Shown: positions 8,899 to 18,501, counted from the stretch's first letter. The stretch: DNA of 64,000 nt from Winogradskyella sp. (GCF_028282165.1 NZ_JANQIM010000003.1:62001-126000), one strand, 5' to 3'. Notes: a model not told the origin generated them from the letters alone. Numbers and translations are program-made.

Positions 8899-9759
8899 TC
8901 AGTATCCTGCAAATTTAAAATTAAGCATTTGCTGAATATACTTATAAAGTTCTGGAAATCTCGATTTAAACTCAGTCGGGGTTTCTATAAAATTTTCCAA
9001 TATCACCGCAAAAAACTCAAAATGGTTGGTGTATGCATAAGCTCTAAAATATTTTGATGAGATTAAATCCTGTCTAACCGCTTTATGATGTTGCAAAAAA
9101 TTAGTAAGCCCATTAAATCCTTTTCTGAAAATTAAACTACTAACATCATTGTTGCTAAAAGCATTTAAATGAATAGCATGCCCAAACTCGTGTATGCCAA
9201 GATTTAGATTATCATCACCTATATGATAACCAGCTTTAAAATCCTTCCATGAAAAAACAATAGCCTTTAATTGTGGGTTTGTTTCCCCTTTATGATAAGA
9301 GTCGTTTAACTTTGAATAATAGGATTCTGGATAAATGATTATTTTGTCTATGAGATCAATAAGATATTCTTTAAAACCAAAAGTTAACATTATTGCTGTT
9401 GCTGAAATTAAGGTTGTCATCTCATCATCAATAGTAAGCCCATTCCTTCCTATAAATTTTTTGGCTTTTATAAACCTTGCTAAGCGATGTCTAAAAATTA
9501 TGCGCTCTTTTTCTTGAAGATCTTTGTAAAAACCAAAATCATTTTTAAGAATAGCTAGTTGTTTTTCCGAAAGTTCATTCTTAAATAAAACTGTATTAAG
9601 AAAAAAGGGCCTTCTGTATTTTCTAGCATAAAGTTTTTCAGACCATATATAGACCCTATAAACTAAGAATGTGGAAAAAACCACATAATAGACAGCAGGG
9701 AGTGCCATCTCCAAAGCAGGTATCATTTCAGGTATTTGGGTTTCCTGTAAGTAGATCAT
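8899..9759 (-). CDS. Membrane-anchored M90-type zinc peptidase (MtfA-like)
   Basis: About 286 aa. An N-terminal transmembrane segment (ALPAVYYVVFSTFLVYRVYIW) is followed by a cytosol-sized peptidase domain with the zinc motif HEFGHAIH near residue 190, preceded by NLGIHEFGH as in the MtfA (DgsA anti-repressor) family, peptidase M90. E. coli MtfA is soluble; the TM anchor is common in Bacteroidota homologues. I chose ATG 9759; an in-frame GTG at 9789 would add ten residues. The physiological substrate is unknown, and the Mlc link of E. coli cannot be assumed here because no PTS or mlc gene is visible. Confidence 0.8.
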   Translation of the reverse strand: MIYLQETQIPEMIPALEMALPAVYYVVFSTFLVYRVYIWSEKLYARKYRRPFFLNTVLFKNELSEKQLAILKNDFGFYKDLQEKERIIFRHRLARFIKAKKFIGRNGLTIDDEMTTLISATAIMLTFGFKEYLIDLIDKIIIYPESYYSKLNDSYHKGETNPQLKAIVFSWKDFKAGYHIGDDNLNLGIHEFGHAIHLNAFSNNDVSSLIFRKGFNGLTNFLQHHKAVRQDLISSKYFRAYAYTNHFEFFAVILENFIETPTEFKSRFPELYKYIQQMLNFKFAGY

Positions 9760-9872
9760 GTCTAAATATAGTACAAAATAAAAAATCACACTTTAATTGT
9801 ATGATTTTTATATAAGTGGCCACAGAGGGAATCTGGCTCACTAAAGTATTCCACTTTGAAACTAAGGCCATC

Positions 9873-9906
9873 AAAAAAACGCTCAAACAAAGCTTGGCGT
9901 TTTTTT
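9873..9906. terminator. Terminator downstream of tRNA-Arg
   Basis: AAAAAAACGC and GCGTTTTTTT form a symmetric stem around a 14-base loop. The T-rich arm follows the stem on either strand. It ends the yqeY-tRNA-Arg transcript on the minus strand. Confidence 0.75.
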
Positions 9907-9915
9907 AGCTATTTG

Positions 9916-9989
9916 TGACCGCGGAGGGATTCGAACCCCCAACCCTCAGAGCCGAAATCTGATATTCTATCCAGTTGAACTACGCAGCC
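9916..9989 (-). tRNA. tRNA-Arg (anticodon TCG)
   Basis: 74 nt on the minus strand. Acceptor arms GGCTGCG and CGCGGTC pair with two G-U wobbles. The anticodon stem TCAGA/TCTGA encloses loop TTTCGGC, giving anticodon UCG, which reads CGA. The T arm has TTCGAAT. The 3' CCA is not encoded. It begins 11 nt after the yqeY stop and is followed by a terminator, so it is probably transcribed with yqeY. Confidence 0.93.
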
Positions 9990-10000
9990 TTTATATAATC

Positions 10001-10453
10001 TTATGGCATTAACTTCGCTTTTACAATTGTCGATATGGTCTTCCCGTCTGCTCTACCTGCTAGTTCTTTATTGACAATACCCATAACTTTACCCATATCT
10101 TTCATTCCCTCAGCACCAATGTCATCAATAGTCATTACCACCACTTTTTCAATGTCTTCCTCACTTAAGGCCTCAGGTAAAAATTGACTAATAACTTCTG
10201 CTTGGTCAATTTCTGGTTGTGCAAGGTCTTTTCTGTCTTGTTCCAAATAAATTGCTGCACTATCCTTCCGTTGCTTCACCAATTTTTGGAGTATTTTTAG
10301 TTCTTCTTCTTCCGTAAGTTCTTCACTTCCGCCAGCAGCTGTTTTTGCCAATAAAATTGCCGATTTAATAGCTCTCAAGGCTTCCAAGGCAACTTGATCT
10401 TTTTCTTTCATAGCTGTTTTCATAGCAGCCATAATCTCCGTTTGTAGACTCAT
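10001..10453 (-). CDS. GatB/YqeY domain protein
   Basis: 150 aa, the usual length of stand-alone YqeY proteins. It has the N-terminal helical segment MKEKDQVALEALRAIKSAI, the central EEEELKILQKLVKQRKDSA and the C-terminal block GMKDMGKVMGIVNKELAGRADG that define the family. The C-terminal part resembles the tail domain of GatB, the tRNA-dependent amidotransferase subunit, so a tRNA-related role has been proposed; the function is not established. It is immediately followed by tRNA-Arg and separated from ftsZ by a strong terminator, so it is an independent unit of the dcw neighbourhood. Confidence 0.88.
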   Translation of the reverse strand: MSLQTEIMAAMKTAMKEKDQVALEALRAIKSAILLAKTAAGGSEELTEEEELKILQKLVKQRKDSAAIYLEQDRKDLAQPEIDQAEVISQFLPEALSEEDIEKVVVMTIDDIGAEGMKDMGKVMGIVNKELAGRADGKTISTIVKAKLMP

Positions 10454-10530
10454 CTTTGTCTTAATTAAATTGAATTGCGAAGATACTAAAAAAGTTAAGT
10501 GTCTTTTAATTAAAAACGACTAACCATAAC

Positions 10531-10566
10531 AAAAAGCCCAAAAAGTTGGAGGGACCTTTTGGGCTT
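10531..10566 (-). terminator. Terminator of the dcw operon after ftsZ
   Basis: Reading the minus strand, AAGCCCAAAA pairs with TTTTGGGCTT around GGTCCCTCCAACT, followed by a T run. It lies 39 bases after the ftsZ stop. Confidence 0.88.
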
Positions 10567-10604
10567 GACAAGGGTGTGTATAAACACTTAACTTAAACTT
10601 GCTA

Positions 10605-12533
10605 TTAATCTACGTTATCGTGTAAAAATGAATTGTTACTTCTCAACTGAATGTCGTCATTATCATCTGTGCCAACAGATAATCTAGAAGCGTTGGTTTC
10701 AGAAGAATGCTGTGCATCTTCTAAATTAACACCTTGTCTTTTGTAAGCAGGCTCTTTTTCTATTTCGTCAATCTTTGCTGTATTGAACTTATAGTTAAAA
10801 TCTTTCATATGTTTTCTTCGCTCATTGGCACGTGCCTTTATGAGTTCAGAAATTGGGCTATTCATCGGATCAATTTCATCCTCAACAGCCTCCTCTTTTT
10901 CTTCAGCAGGAAGTATTTTCTTTTCAAATACGATCTCCTCTTTAACTTCTGCCTCTTTCGTACTCGTATTCATGGATGATTCGTAAGTTTCAAAATCGTC
11001 CAAAGCATAACGTTTTTCACCTTCTTCATTAACTTCGGTCACGGAAATAATCTCAACAGGCTCATTAACTCTCATATCCCTTACCTCATCATCTAAGCTA
11101 AAAAACATCTTTTCTTCTGCTGACTCTGGTTCCTCTATTTCCTCTGGTTCTTTATTTGACAAGGGCAAATCAAAAGTTAATGTAATTTGTTCCTCTGGTT
11201 CTATTTCAATGGCCTCAGCCTTATTTTCAATAGGGGTAATAATGAACTCTTCTGTATCTGCCATTGTTGTTTTAGGTGCTGTATCTAAAACTTCATCATA
11301 AACCACGTTCATATTTCTGAGCAAATCCGTAGTTGGTATTAAATCCATACCAGTTACAACTTCAGACTCCAAGTCCTCTTCGTCTAATAAGGTATGGCGT
11401 ACAATCGGGTCTTCCTTCTTTTCTTCCAACACAATATCTGGAGTAATAATGGCAGGTTCTTTTTCTTGAGTACTTACTTCTTCAATAGGGTCCTCTTCCA
11501 AAGCGTGAATGACTTTTTTGGTTTCGGTATTAGATATTTCATTTTGTTGATCGATATTAAAACCCGTAGCTATTATGGTTACGGCTATAGCCTCTTGTAA
11601 AGACTCATCCTCACCAACACCCATAATTATATTGGCACCGTGACCTGCTTCATTCTGAATATGATCATTGATTTCTCCAATCTCATCAATAGTAATTTCC
11701 TGTGAACCAGAAACGATAAGCAACAATACGTTTTTGGCACCAGTAATTTTGTTATCATTGAGCAATGGCGAATCTAAAGCCTTCATAATTGCTTCTTGTG
11801 CTCTGGTTTGCCCTGAAGCCGTGGCCGATCCCATAATCGCAGTGCCACTATTACTTAATACTGTTTTGGCATCTCTTAAGTCAATATTTTGTGTATAATG
11901 ATGTGTGATTACCTCTGCAATACCTCTCGAAGCCGTAGATAATACTTCGTCTGCTTTTGAGAAACCAGCTTTAAAACCTAGATTTCCGTAAACTTCTCTT
12001 AGTTTGTTGTTATTAATGACTATTAATGAGTCTACATGCTGTCTTAGGTTTTCAATACCACGCTGTGCCTGTTCGTTACGCATTTTTCCTTCAAACTGAA
12101 ATGGCATAGTTACGATCCCTACTGTAAGAATATCTAGTTCTTTTGCCATTTTTGCAATAATAGGTGCCGCACCTGTACCTGTTCCACCGCCCATTCCAGC
12201 AGTGATGAATATCATTTTAGTATTGGTATCCAGCATTCTTCGGATATCTTCTAAACTTTCTACAGCGGCTTGTTCACCAACATCTGGATTGGCGCCTGCA
12301 CCTAAACCTTCGGTTAAATTAACGCCTAGTTGAATTTTGTTTGGTACACCGCTATTTTGAAGTGCTTGGGCATCGGTATTGCAAATGACAAAATCAACGC
12401 CCTTAATACCTTGCTGAAACATGTGATTAATGGCATTACTACCACCTCCGCCGACACCAATAACTTTAATGACATTAGATTGATGCTTGGGCAAATCAAA
12501 TGAAATGTTTCCAAATTCGTTGCTACTACTCAT
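10605..12533 (-). CDS. ftsZ: Cell division GTPase FtsZ with long acidic tail
   Basis: 642 aa. The GTPase domain (about 1-330) has GVGGGGSNAINHM (26-38), the tubulin signature GGGTGTG (115-121) and the T7-loop region NNNKLREVYGN. It polymerises at midcell to form the Z-ring. After residue ~335 comes an unusually long linker of roughly 300 residues rich in Glu, Asp and Pro, followed by a basic segment and a short C-terminal peptide (NSFLHDNVD). The long tail is a Bacteroidota trait; E. coli FtsZ is about 380 aa. It is the last gene of the dcw operon, 121 nt after ftsA, which leaves room for a hairpin and a separate promoter. Confidence 0.97.
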   Translation of the reverse strand: MSSSNEFGNISFDLPKHQSNVIKVIGVGGGGSNAINHMFQQGIKGVDFVICNTDAQALQNSGVPNKIQLGVNLTEGLGAGANPDVGEQAAVESLEDIRRMLDTNTKMIFITAGMGGGTGTGAAPIIAKMAKELDILTVGIVTMPFQFEGKMRNEQAQRGIENLRQHVDSLIVINNNKLREVYGNLGFKAGFSKADEVLSTASRGIAEVITHHYTQNIDLRDAKTVLSNSGTAIMGSATASGQTRAQEAIMKALDSPLLNDNKITGAKNVLLLIVSGSQEITIDEIGEINDHIQNEAGHGANIIMGVGEDESLQEAIAVTIIATGFNIDQQNEISNTETKKVIHALEEDPIEEVSTQEKEPAIITPDIVLEEKKEDPIVRHTLLDEEDLESEVVTGMDLIPTTDLLRNMNVVYDEVLDTAPKTTMADTEEFIITPIENKAEAIEIEPEEQITLTFDLPLSNKEPEEIEEPESAEEKMFFSLDDEVRDMRVNEPVEIISVTEVNEEGEKRYALDDFETYESSMNTSTKEAEVKEEIVFEKKILPAEEKEEAVEDEIDPMNSPISELIKARANERRKHMKDFNYKFNTAKIDEIEKEPAYKRQGVNLEDAQHSSETNASRLSVGTDDNDDIQLRSNNSFLHDNVD

Positions 12534-12619
12534 ATTTTTTTGAGATTATGGGATTTTATAGTTCTTTATTAATTTATCTTATTTTTTAATGCCCTCGCCT
12601 CTGCGCTGGCTCTTCGTTA

Positions 12620-12640
12620 AAATTGTCCACCGGACAATTT
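12620..12640. repeat. Perfect inverted repeat between ftsA and ftsZ
   Basis: AAATTGTCC and GGACAATTT are separated by three bases. There is no T-run, so it is not a classic terminator. It may be a REP-like element, an RNA-processing hairpin, or a regulator site ahead of ftsZ. Confidence 0.6.
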
Positions 12641-12654
12641 CTTTACACTCTGCC

Positions 12655-13986
12655 CTATTCTGCGTTATCTAAAAATTCTTTAACACGTTCGGTCAACTTA
12701 TCCAAGAATGAACGTCGTTCTTTCTTTGGTTCTTCAACGACCTCATCTTGTTCGTTCTCTTCTGATTGCTGCTCATCGGCTGCATTATGAAGTGCTTCTT
12801 CTACTTCTTCAGCCTTTTTGCGTTCTTGACGTTTAAGACCATCCATTACCAAACCTACAGCGGTAGCATACAGCGGACTGGCTATATCCTCATCACTATC
12901 ACCTGCCAAATGCTCATTAGGATAACCTATTCTAGTATCCATACCAGTAATATATTCTACCAGTTGCTTTAAATGCTTTAATTGGCTTCCACCTCCAGTT
13001 AAGACAATACCAGCAATTAGTTTTTTCTTTTGTTCTTCGTGGCCGTAATTCTTTATTTCTACATAAACTTGCTCAATAATTTCTACCACTCGGGCATGTA
13101 TTATTTTAGACAAGTTTTTTAGTGTAATCTCTTTGGGTTCTCTTCCTCGCAATCCTGGAATAGAGACGATTTCGTTATCCTTATTTTCTCCTGGCCAAGC
13201 AGATCCAAACTTTATTTTTAAGAGTTCAGCTTGCTTTTCTATAATAGAACAGCCTTCTTTTATATCTTCTGTTATGACATTTCCCCCAAAAGGAATCACA
13301 GCCGTATGACGAATAATCCCATCTTTAAAGACGGCCAGATCTGTTGTACCACCACCTATATCGATAAGCGCAACACCTGCTTCTTTTTCCTCTTGGCTTA
13401 AAACGGCATTGGCCGATGCCAAAGGTTCTAAAGTAATCCCTTCTAATTCTAGGCCAGCACTCTTAACGCATCTCCCAATATTTCTGATGGACGATACCTG
13501 ACCAACAACGACATGAAAATTTGCCTCTAATCGTCCACCATACATACCGACTGGCTCTTTAATCTCCGCCTGACCATCTACCTTAAATTCTTGAGGCAGG
13601 ACATGAATAATTTCTTCACCTGGAAGCATTACCAATTTGTGAACTTGATTGATTAATCGGTCTATATCGTTTTCATCAATAACCCATTCAGAATTTGCTC
13701 TAGTGATATAATCACTATGTTGCAAACTGCGTATATGCTGACCTGCTATACCTACTGTAACATCTTCAATTTTTTCTGAAGCTGCTGCCTCAGCCTCTTG
13801 CACAGCTTGTTGAATTGACTGAATAGTCTGCGTAATGTTATTGACCACGCCACGGTGTACACCAAGACTTTTAGACTTGCCAACACCCAGAATTTCTAAC
13901 TTGCCATATTCATTCTTGCGACCAATCATGGCCACAATCTTTGTGGTTCCTATATCTAAACCTACCGAAATGTTATGCTTGTCCAT
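12655..13986 (-). CDS. ftsA: Cell division protein FtsA
   Basis: 443 aa, actin-like ATPase fold. It has phosphate-1 GLDIGTTKIVAMIG near the N-terminus, phosphate-2 ALIDIGGGTTDLAVF and the adenosine motif IVLTGGGSQLKHL. FtsA tethers FtsZ to the membrane and activates septal synthesis. The C-terminus (FLDKLTERVKEFLDNAE) is an amphipathic helix, the membrane anchor expected for FtsA, joined by an acidic linker. It starts with ATG 3 nt downstream of ftsQ and is followed by ftsZ, the canonical order. Confidence 0.96.
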   Translation of the reverse strand: MDKHNISVGLDIGTTKIVAMIGRKNEYGKLEILGVGKSKSLGVHRGVVNNITQTIQSIQQAVQEAEAAASEKIEDVTVGIAGQHIRSLQHSDYITRANSEWVIDENDIDRLINQVHKLVMLPGEEIIHVLPQEFKVDGQAEIKEPVGMYGGRLEANFHVVVGQVSSIRNIGRCVKSAGLELEGITLEPLASANAVLSQEEKEAGVALIDIGGGTTDLAVFKDGIIRHTAVIPFGGNVITEDIKEGCSIIEKQAELLKIKFGSAWPGENKDNEIVSIPGLRGREPKEITLKNLSKIIHARVVEIIEQVYVEIKNYGHEEQKKKLIAGIVLTGGGSQLKHLKQLVEYITGMDTRIGYPNEHLAGDSDEDIASPLYATAVGLVMDGLKRQERKKAEEVEEALHNAADEQQSEENEQDEVVEEPKKERRSFLDKLTERVKEFLDNAE

Positions 13987-13989
13987 AGT

Positions 13990-14709
13990 TTATGTTTTGG
14001 TGCAAATAACTTGTTTATCGAATTTAAGATTAACTAACTTGTACTTGTTTAAAACATTATCTTTTAGAGCCTTTTGATAAAAAGCCTTAAAATTATTTAT
14101 CTTCTTTTCGAGTTTTTTTAAAGTTCCTAAATGAACTATAAAATCACTTTTCCGAATTTTAAAATCAATGGTATTATCGTCATTCTGACGAATTTCAATG
14201 ACATGCTTTCTTAAGAATTCATCCTCATCAACAGCTTTAGCAAATTGAAATACTATTTTGAGATTATTTTTCTTAATATTACCAGTAACTAGTGGAACCC
14301 TTGCTGCATAATTAGATGACAAAGGCATATATGAACCCTCATCATCGATATAATATGACGCATTTGTATGAACTCTTGCAATAGGTCGTTTTTGTTCAAT
14401 TGCTGCTGAAAGCTCACCGTTTACGGACATAAACACTTCTGCTTTCTTTATCATTGGATTAGAATTTAGGGCGATTTCTAACTCGTTCAAATCTATAATT
14501 TCTTTGGATTGTCCCGTAACAGTCTGTTGATTTTGTATTAACAATTTACTAACAGTCGCTTCGGTGATAAATAATTTGTTTTCCCCAAAGAATTCAATAT
14601 TAGGTTCTGGTACTTTTCTATGGTCATTTCTATACTTTGAAAATGCGAATAACCCACCCACTAAAATCAGTAATCCTATGACTTTTATATAGTTATAATT
14701 AATTCGCAA
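13990..14709 (-). CDS. ftsQ: Cell division protein FtsQ/DivIB
   Basis: 239 aa. One N-terminal transmembrane helix (YIKVIGLLILVGGLFAFS) is followed by a periplasmic POTRA-like and beta domain (INELEIALNSNPMIKKAEVFMSVNGELSAAIEQKRPIARV) as in FtsQ. It links cytoplasmic and periplasmic divisome parts. The sequence is divergent, as is usual in Bacteroidota, so the call relies on topology, the IEQKRPIAR-type motif and position between murC and ftsA. The start is TTG at 14709, overlapping murC by 11 nt; an in-frame stop lies just upstream, so no earlier start exists. Confidence 0.88.
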   Translation of the reverse strand: MRINYNYIKVIGLLILVGGLFAFSKYRNDHRKVPEPNIEFFGENKLFITEATVSKLLIQNQQTVTGQSKEIIDLNELEIALNSNPMIKKAEVFMSVNGELSAAIEQKRPIARVHTNASYYIDDEGSYMPLSSNYAARVPLVTGNIKKNNLKIVFQFAKAVDEDEFLRKHVIEIRQNDDNTIDFKIRKSDFIVHLGTLKKLEKKINNFKAFYQKALKDNVLNKYKLVNLKFDKQVICTKT

Positions 14710-16051
14710 AACTTAAAGCTTCTTTTATATGTTTTACTTCTTCTCCAATATCTCCAGCTCCGAGCGTCAATATCACTTGAGCATCCGATGTCTTGATGTC
14801 GTCAATTAATTCCGATTTTGAAACCAATTTTTTATGCGGATTTTCAATCTTTTCCAATAACCATTGAGATGTTACCCCTTCAATCGGTAATTCTCTTGCT
14901 GGATAAATATCGAGCAACAATACTTCATCAAATTTTGACAGGCTCGCCGCAAATTCATCAATAAAATCTCTCGTTCGGCTATACAAATGTGGCTGAAAAA
15001 TGGCTAATACTTTTTTCTCCGGATACATTTCCCTTACTGCTTGATAAACAGCATTTATTTCTTCGGGATGGTGGGCATAATCATCTACAAATACCAAATC
15101 ACTCGTTTTAATTTGGTAGGTAAATCTGCGTTTAACACCTTTATATGATGCTAAAGCCTTGGCGAGCTGGTTGTAAGGGCAACCATAGTCAACAGCCATC
15201 GCCAAGGCGATTATAGCATTCGACAAATTGTGTCTACCAGGTAGGTTAAATTGAAAATCTTTATATAATTCGCTAGGTGTCTGTACATCAAATACATAAC
15301 TCCCATTTTCTATTCTAATGTTTTTTGCGCTATAGTCAGAATCATCGTCGATACCATAGCTTACACCTTTAAGAGGCAATCCATTTTTTACAAATAGTTT
15401 TCCCTCGGGTTTTATACATTCTGAAAATTCCCTGAATGTTTTTATCAGCTCAGAGGCATCACCATAAATATCCAAATGGTCCGCATCCATAGAGGTAATA
15501 CATGCCAAGTCTGGCGATAAGGTTAAAAAAGAACGATCAAATTCATCAGCTTCAACCACAGTAACTTCGGTTCCATTCAGTATTAAATTTGAGTCATAAT
15601 TTTCGCTAACTCCGCCTAAGAAGGTCGTAACGGGAATATCACATTCATACAATAAATGCCCTAAAATACTGGTCGTTGTTGTTTTTCCATGGGTTCCAGC
15701 AACAGCCAAACAAGTCGTTTGTTTTGTGATTTCACCGAGAATTTCAGAACGTTTATAAACTTCAAAATTATTAACCCTAAAGTAGTTTAGCTCTGAATGG
15801 GCTTTTGGGATTGCTGGCGTATAAACGATTAATGTGTTAGCCTTATCTAGATACTTTGGATCAACTTCAATAATATCATCATTAAAATGAATATAAATAC
15901 CTAATTCCTGCAAGCCTTTTGTAATATCCGAAGGTGTTTTGTCATAACCTGCCACTTGTTTTCCTTTAGCTACAAAATAACGCGCCAGAGCACTCATACC
16001 GATACCTCCAATACCAATAAAATAAACGTTATGTACAGCTTTTATATCCAC
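14699..16051 (-). CDS. murC: UDP-N-acetylmuramate--L-alanine ligase MurC
   Basis: 450 aa Mur ligase. It has the N-terminal UDP-binding IGIGGIGMSALARYF, the ATP loop GTHGKTTTTS, the VVEADEFDRSFL block and the C-terminal IFQPHLYSRTRDF. It adds L-Ala to UDP-MurNAc in the cytoplasm, the first peptide-stem step. The start is GTG at 16051, directly abutting the murG stop; ftsQ overlaps its 3' end by 11 nt. Length is standard for the family. Confidence 0.96.
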   Translation of the reverse strand: MDIKAVHNVYFIGIGGIGMSALARYFVAKGKQVAGYDKTPSDITKGLQELGIYIHFNDDIIEVDPKYLDKANTLIVYTPAIPKAHSELNYFRVNNFEVYKRSEILGEITKQTTCLAVAGTHGKTTTTSILGHLLYECDIPVTTFLGGVSENYDSNLILNGTEVTVVEADEFDRSFLTLSPDLACITSMDADHLDIYGDASELIKTFREFSECIKPEGKLFVKNGLPLKGVSYGIDDDSDYSAKNIRIENGSYVFDVQTPSELYKDFQFNLPGRHNLSNAIIALAMAVDYGCPYNQLAKALASYKGVKRRFTYQIKTSDLVFVDDYAHHPEEINAVYQAVREMYPEKKVLAIFQPHLYSRTRDFIDEFAASLSKFDEVLLLDIYPARELPIEGVTSQWLLEKIENPHKKLVSKSELIDDIKTSDAQVILTLGAGDIGEEVKHIKEALSFAN

Positions 16052-17155
16052 TTAATTTTTCAGTAATTTTTCAACTTCATCAACAATAGCATTGGTTGCA
16101 TTAGCTAGTGCTAAAGTTTCTATATTTTGGCTTAGTTCTTTTCTTTTTTCATTATTGGTTATCAACTCCGAAAACTGGTTTTGAAATTCAAACTCTAAAT
16201 CTTTTTCCCGAATCATAATAGCTGCATTTTTATCTGCAACTGCCCTGGCATTTTTGGTTTGATGATCTTCAGCAACATTTGGAGATGGAATAAAAATTGT
16301 TGGCTTACCAACGATGCACAATTCCGAAACCGAAATAGCACCTGCTCTCGAAATAATAATATCTGCTGCTGCATAAGCCATATCCATATTATTCAAAAAC
16401 GCATGTACCTGAACATACTTTAGCTCATTATGGCGTTTGTATTGATCGTAGTACAACTTACCACATTGCCATATGAGTTGGACATTATTTTCTTCAAAAA
16501 AATCAAGATTATATTCTATTAATTCATTAATTCTTCTCGCCCCTAGGCTTCCTCCAAGAACCAATAATGTGTGCTTACTGTGTATCAATGTAAAAGCATC
16601 CTTACCTTCAATATGCTTGCCCTTTACCTCCAATAAATCCTTTCTTATAGGATTGCCTGTAAGCCTTATTTTTTCTTTTGGAAAGAATTTCTCCAAACCT
16701 TCATAAGCCACACATATGGTACTTACTTTTTTACCCAGTAGTTTATTGGTAATTCCTGGATAGGAGTTCTGTTCTTGAATCAAACTCGGTATCTTTTTAG
16801 AAGTAGCGATATGCAATAAAGGTCCACTTGCGAACCCCCCTGTTCCTATGACAGCGTCTGGTTTAAACGAGTTGATTATCTTTTTAGACCTTAAAAGACT
16901 TGCTATGAGTTTAAAAGGAAAAACCAGATTCTTCAAACTTAGTTTTCTTTGAATTCCAGAAATCCACAAGCCTTCTATTTTATAACCTGCTTGAGGCACC
17001 TTATCCATCTCCATCCTGTCTGAAGCACCAACAAACAAAAATTCAGCTTCGGGATAACGTGACTTCAGTTCATCGGCTATGGCTATGGCAGGATAAATAT
17101 GTCCTCCTGTTCCACCACCTGATAGGATAAATCGATATGGCTTTTTATTGTTCAA
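16052..17155 (-). CDS. murG: Lipid II synthase MurG (GlcNAc transferase)
   Basis: 367 aa GT28-type glycosyltransferase. It has the N-terminal [14 protein letters not shown] motif that binds the lipid acceptor, the central GTGGFASGP, and the C-terminal donor-binding blocks [13 protein letters not shown] and [14 protein letters not shown]. It transfers GlcNAc from UDP-GlcNAc to lipid I on the inner face of the cytoplasmic membrane. The start is TTG at 17155. It directly precedes murC with no spacer, while 146 nt separate it from ftsW. Confidence 0.96.
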   Translation of the reverse strand: MNNKKPYRFILSGGGTGGHIYPAIAIADELKSRYPEAEFLFVGASDRMEMDKVPQAGYKIEGLWISGIQRKLSLKNLVFPFKLIASLLRSKKIINSFKPDAVIGTGGFASGPLLHIATSKKIPSLIQEQNSYPGITNKLLGKKVSTICVAYEGLEKFFPKEKIRLTGNPIRKDLLEVKGKHIEGKDAFTLIHSKHTLLVLGGSLGARRINELIEYNLDFFEENNVQLIWQCGKLYYDQYKRHNELKYVQVHAFLNNMDMAYAAADIIISRAGAISVSELCIVGKPTIFIPSPNVAEDHQTKNARAVADKNAAIMIREKDLEFEFQNQFSELITNNEKRKELSQNIETLALANATNAIVDEVEKLLKN

Positions 17156-17301
17156 ATTTTAAAATTCTAATTCTTTAATCCCAAATTCTAGCTTATCTTA
17201 TTTGAGAGTGTTTTATCACTTTATTTTTTCAATTTTGACTGTACTTAGACAAACTTAGCTCCATACAGTCCAATGTAAATTCCAATTCCTAACTCCTAAA
17301 A

Positions 17302-18501
17302 CTATATCGTTTCGCTCAAAATATCTAACGGATTCACTTCTTCAGACATTTCTTGATCCTTAATCTCTTGCCGTTTTGCACTTACACTTAATATGATGCC
17401 AATGGCCAAACAGGTCATCCAAATTGATGTTCCTCCACTACTAATTAATGGTAATGTTTGCCCGGTAACTGGAAACAATTCAACAGCAACTGCCATATTA
17501 ATTAAAGCCTGAAAAACAATTGGCAAACCGACACCAAGCACCAATAACCTACCAAAAACAGTATCTGATTTTTGAGATACGATTACTATCCTAAATAAAA
17601 GCCAAGAATATAATACCAATAGCAATAGGCCTCCTACCAAACCATACTCTTCAATAATAATGGCAAAAATGAAGTCTGACGACGACTGCGGCAATAAATA
17701 TTTTGTTGGGCTTTTTCCAGGCCCAAGCCCAAAAATACCTCCTGAGGCAATAGCAGTTTTAGATCTTTCTATTTGGTAGTCTGCTTCCGTATCTTCATCA
17801 TTAGCAAAATTTTCGATTCTGCTCATCCAAGTATCGACTCTATTGGGCATAGCCTCGGGAAAGGCCTTTGCTACCAAAACAAACAATACCAGAGATAACA
17901 CGCCAGTCCCTATGATTATCATCAGATATTTTATAGGATAACCACCAATAAATGTTAGCATCAATACCATTGTAAAAATGATGGCCGTTGTTGAAAAGTT
18001 GGCTGGTAAAATCAAGATCAGAACTAGAAACACAGGTGCCCAAAGCGGTATAATAGTTTCATTGAAAGAAATCGATTTTCCCCTTATTTTTGATAGATAC
18101 CTAGCCACATACACCATTAAGACTACTGCTGCTAATGTTGACGTTTGGAACGACATATTGACCACAGGTATGTTAATCCATCTGCTGGTATTGGTGCCTT
18201 CTGCATTAGTAGAGCCTTGTAAAATGGTGATTAGGAGCAATACCAGCACTACAGGAATAAATATCATTGAAAGCCCCTTAAAATATCTATACGGAACTTT
18301 ATGAACAGCGAACATAATGGCAAATCCGAGCGACAAGTGCACAAAGTGCTTTACAAAAAATGAAAAGGTGTTACCGCTCTCGCCATAATCTGCCAAATTA
18401 CTAGCCGCACTATACACAGGTAAAAAGGAAAAAATCGCCAATAGCGTTGCTATTGCCCAAATAGCTCTATCTCCTTTTATCTGTGAAAATATGTTTTGCA
18501 T
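17302..18501 (-). CDS. ftsW: Septal peptidoglycan polymerase FtsW
   Basis: 399-aa SEDS family membrane protein with about ten transmembrane segments. The family signature region appears as ERSKTAIASGGIFGLGPGKS and the C-terminal LPLISSGGTSIWMTCLAIGIIL matches the SEDS P-S-x-G-G-[ST] type motif. It polymerises lipid II at the septum together with the transpeptidase FtsI, encoded in the same operon. It starts at ATG, 36 nt after murD. Confidence 0.95.
   Translation of the reverse strand: MQNIFSQIKGDRAIWAIATLLAIFSFLPVYSAASNLADYGESGNTFSFFVKHFVHLSLGFAIMFAVHKVPYRYFKGLSMIFIPVVLVLLLITILQGSTNAEGTNTSRWINIPVVNMSFQTSTLAAVVLMVYVARYLSKIRGKSISFNETIIPLWAPVFLVLILILPANFSTTAIIFTMVLMLTFIGGYPIKYLMIIIGTGVLSLVLFVLVAKAFPEAMPNRVDTWMSRIENFANDEDTEADYQIERSKTAIASGGIFGLGPGKSPTKYLLPQSSSDFIFAIIIEEYGLVGGLLLLVLYSWLLFRIVIVSQKSDTVFGRLLVLGVGLPIVFQALINMAVAVELFPVTGQTLPLISSGGTSIWMTCLAIGIILSVSAKRQEIKDQEMSEEVNPLDILSETI

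Noticed and set aside
10734..11898. Several open frames antisense to ftsZ
   Set aside because: They lie opposite a well-conserved gene and its low-complexity acidic tail and have no recognisable domain; they are by-products of codon bias.
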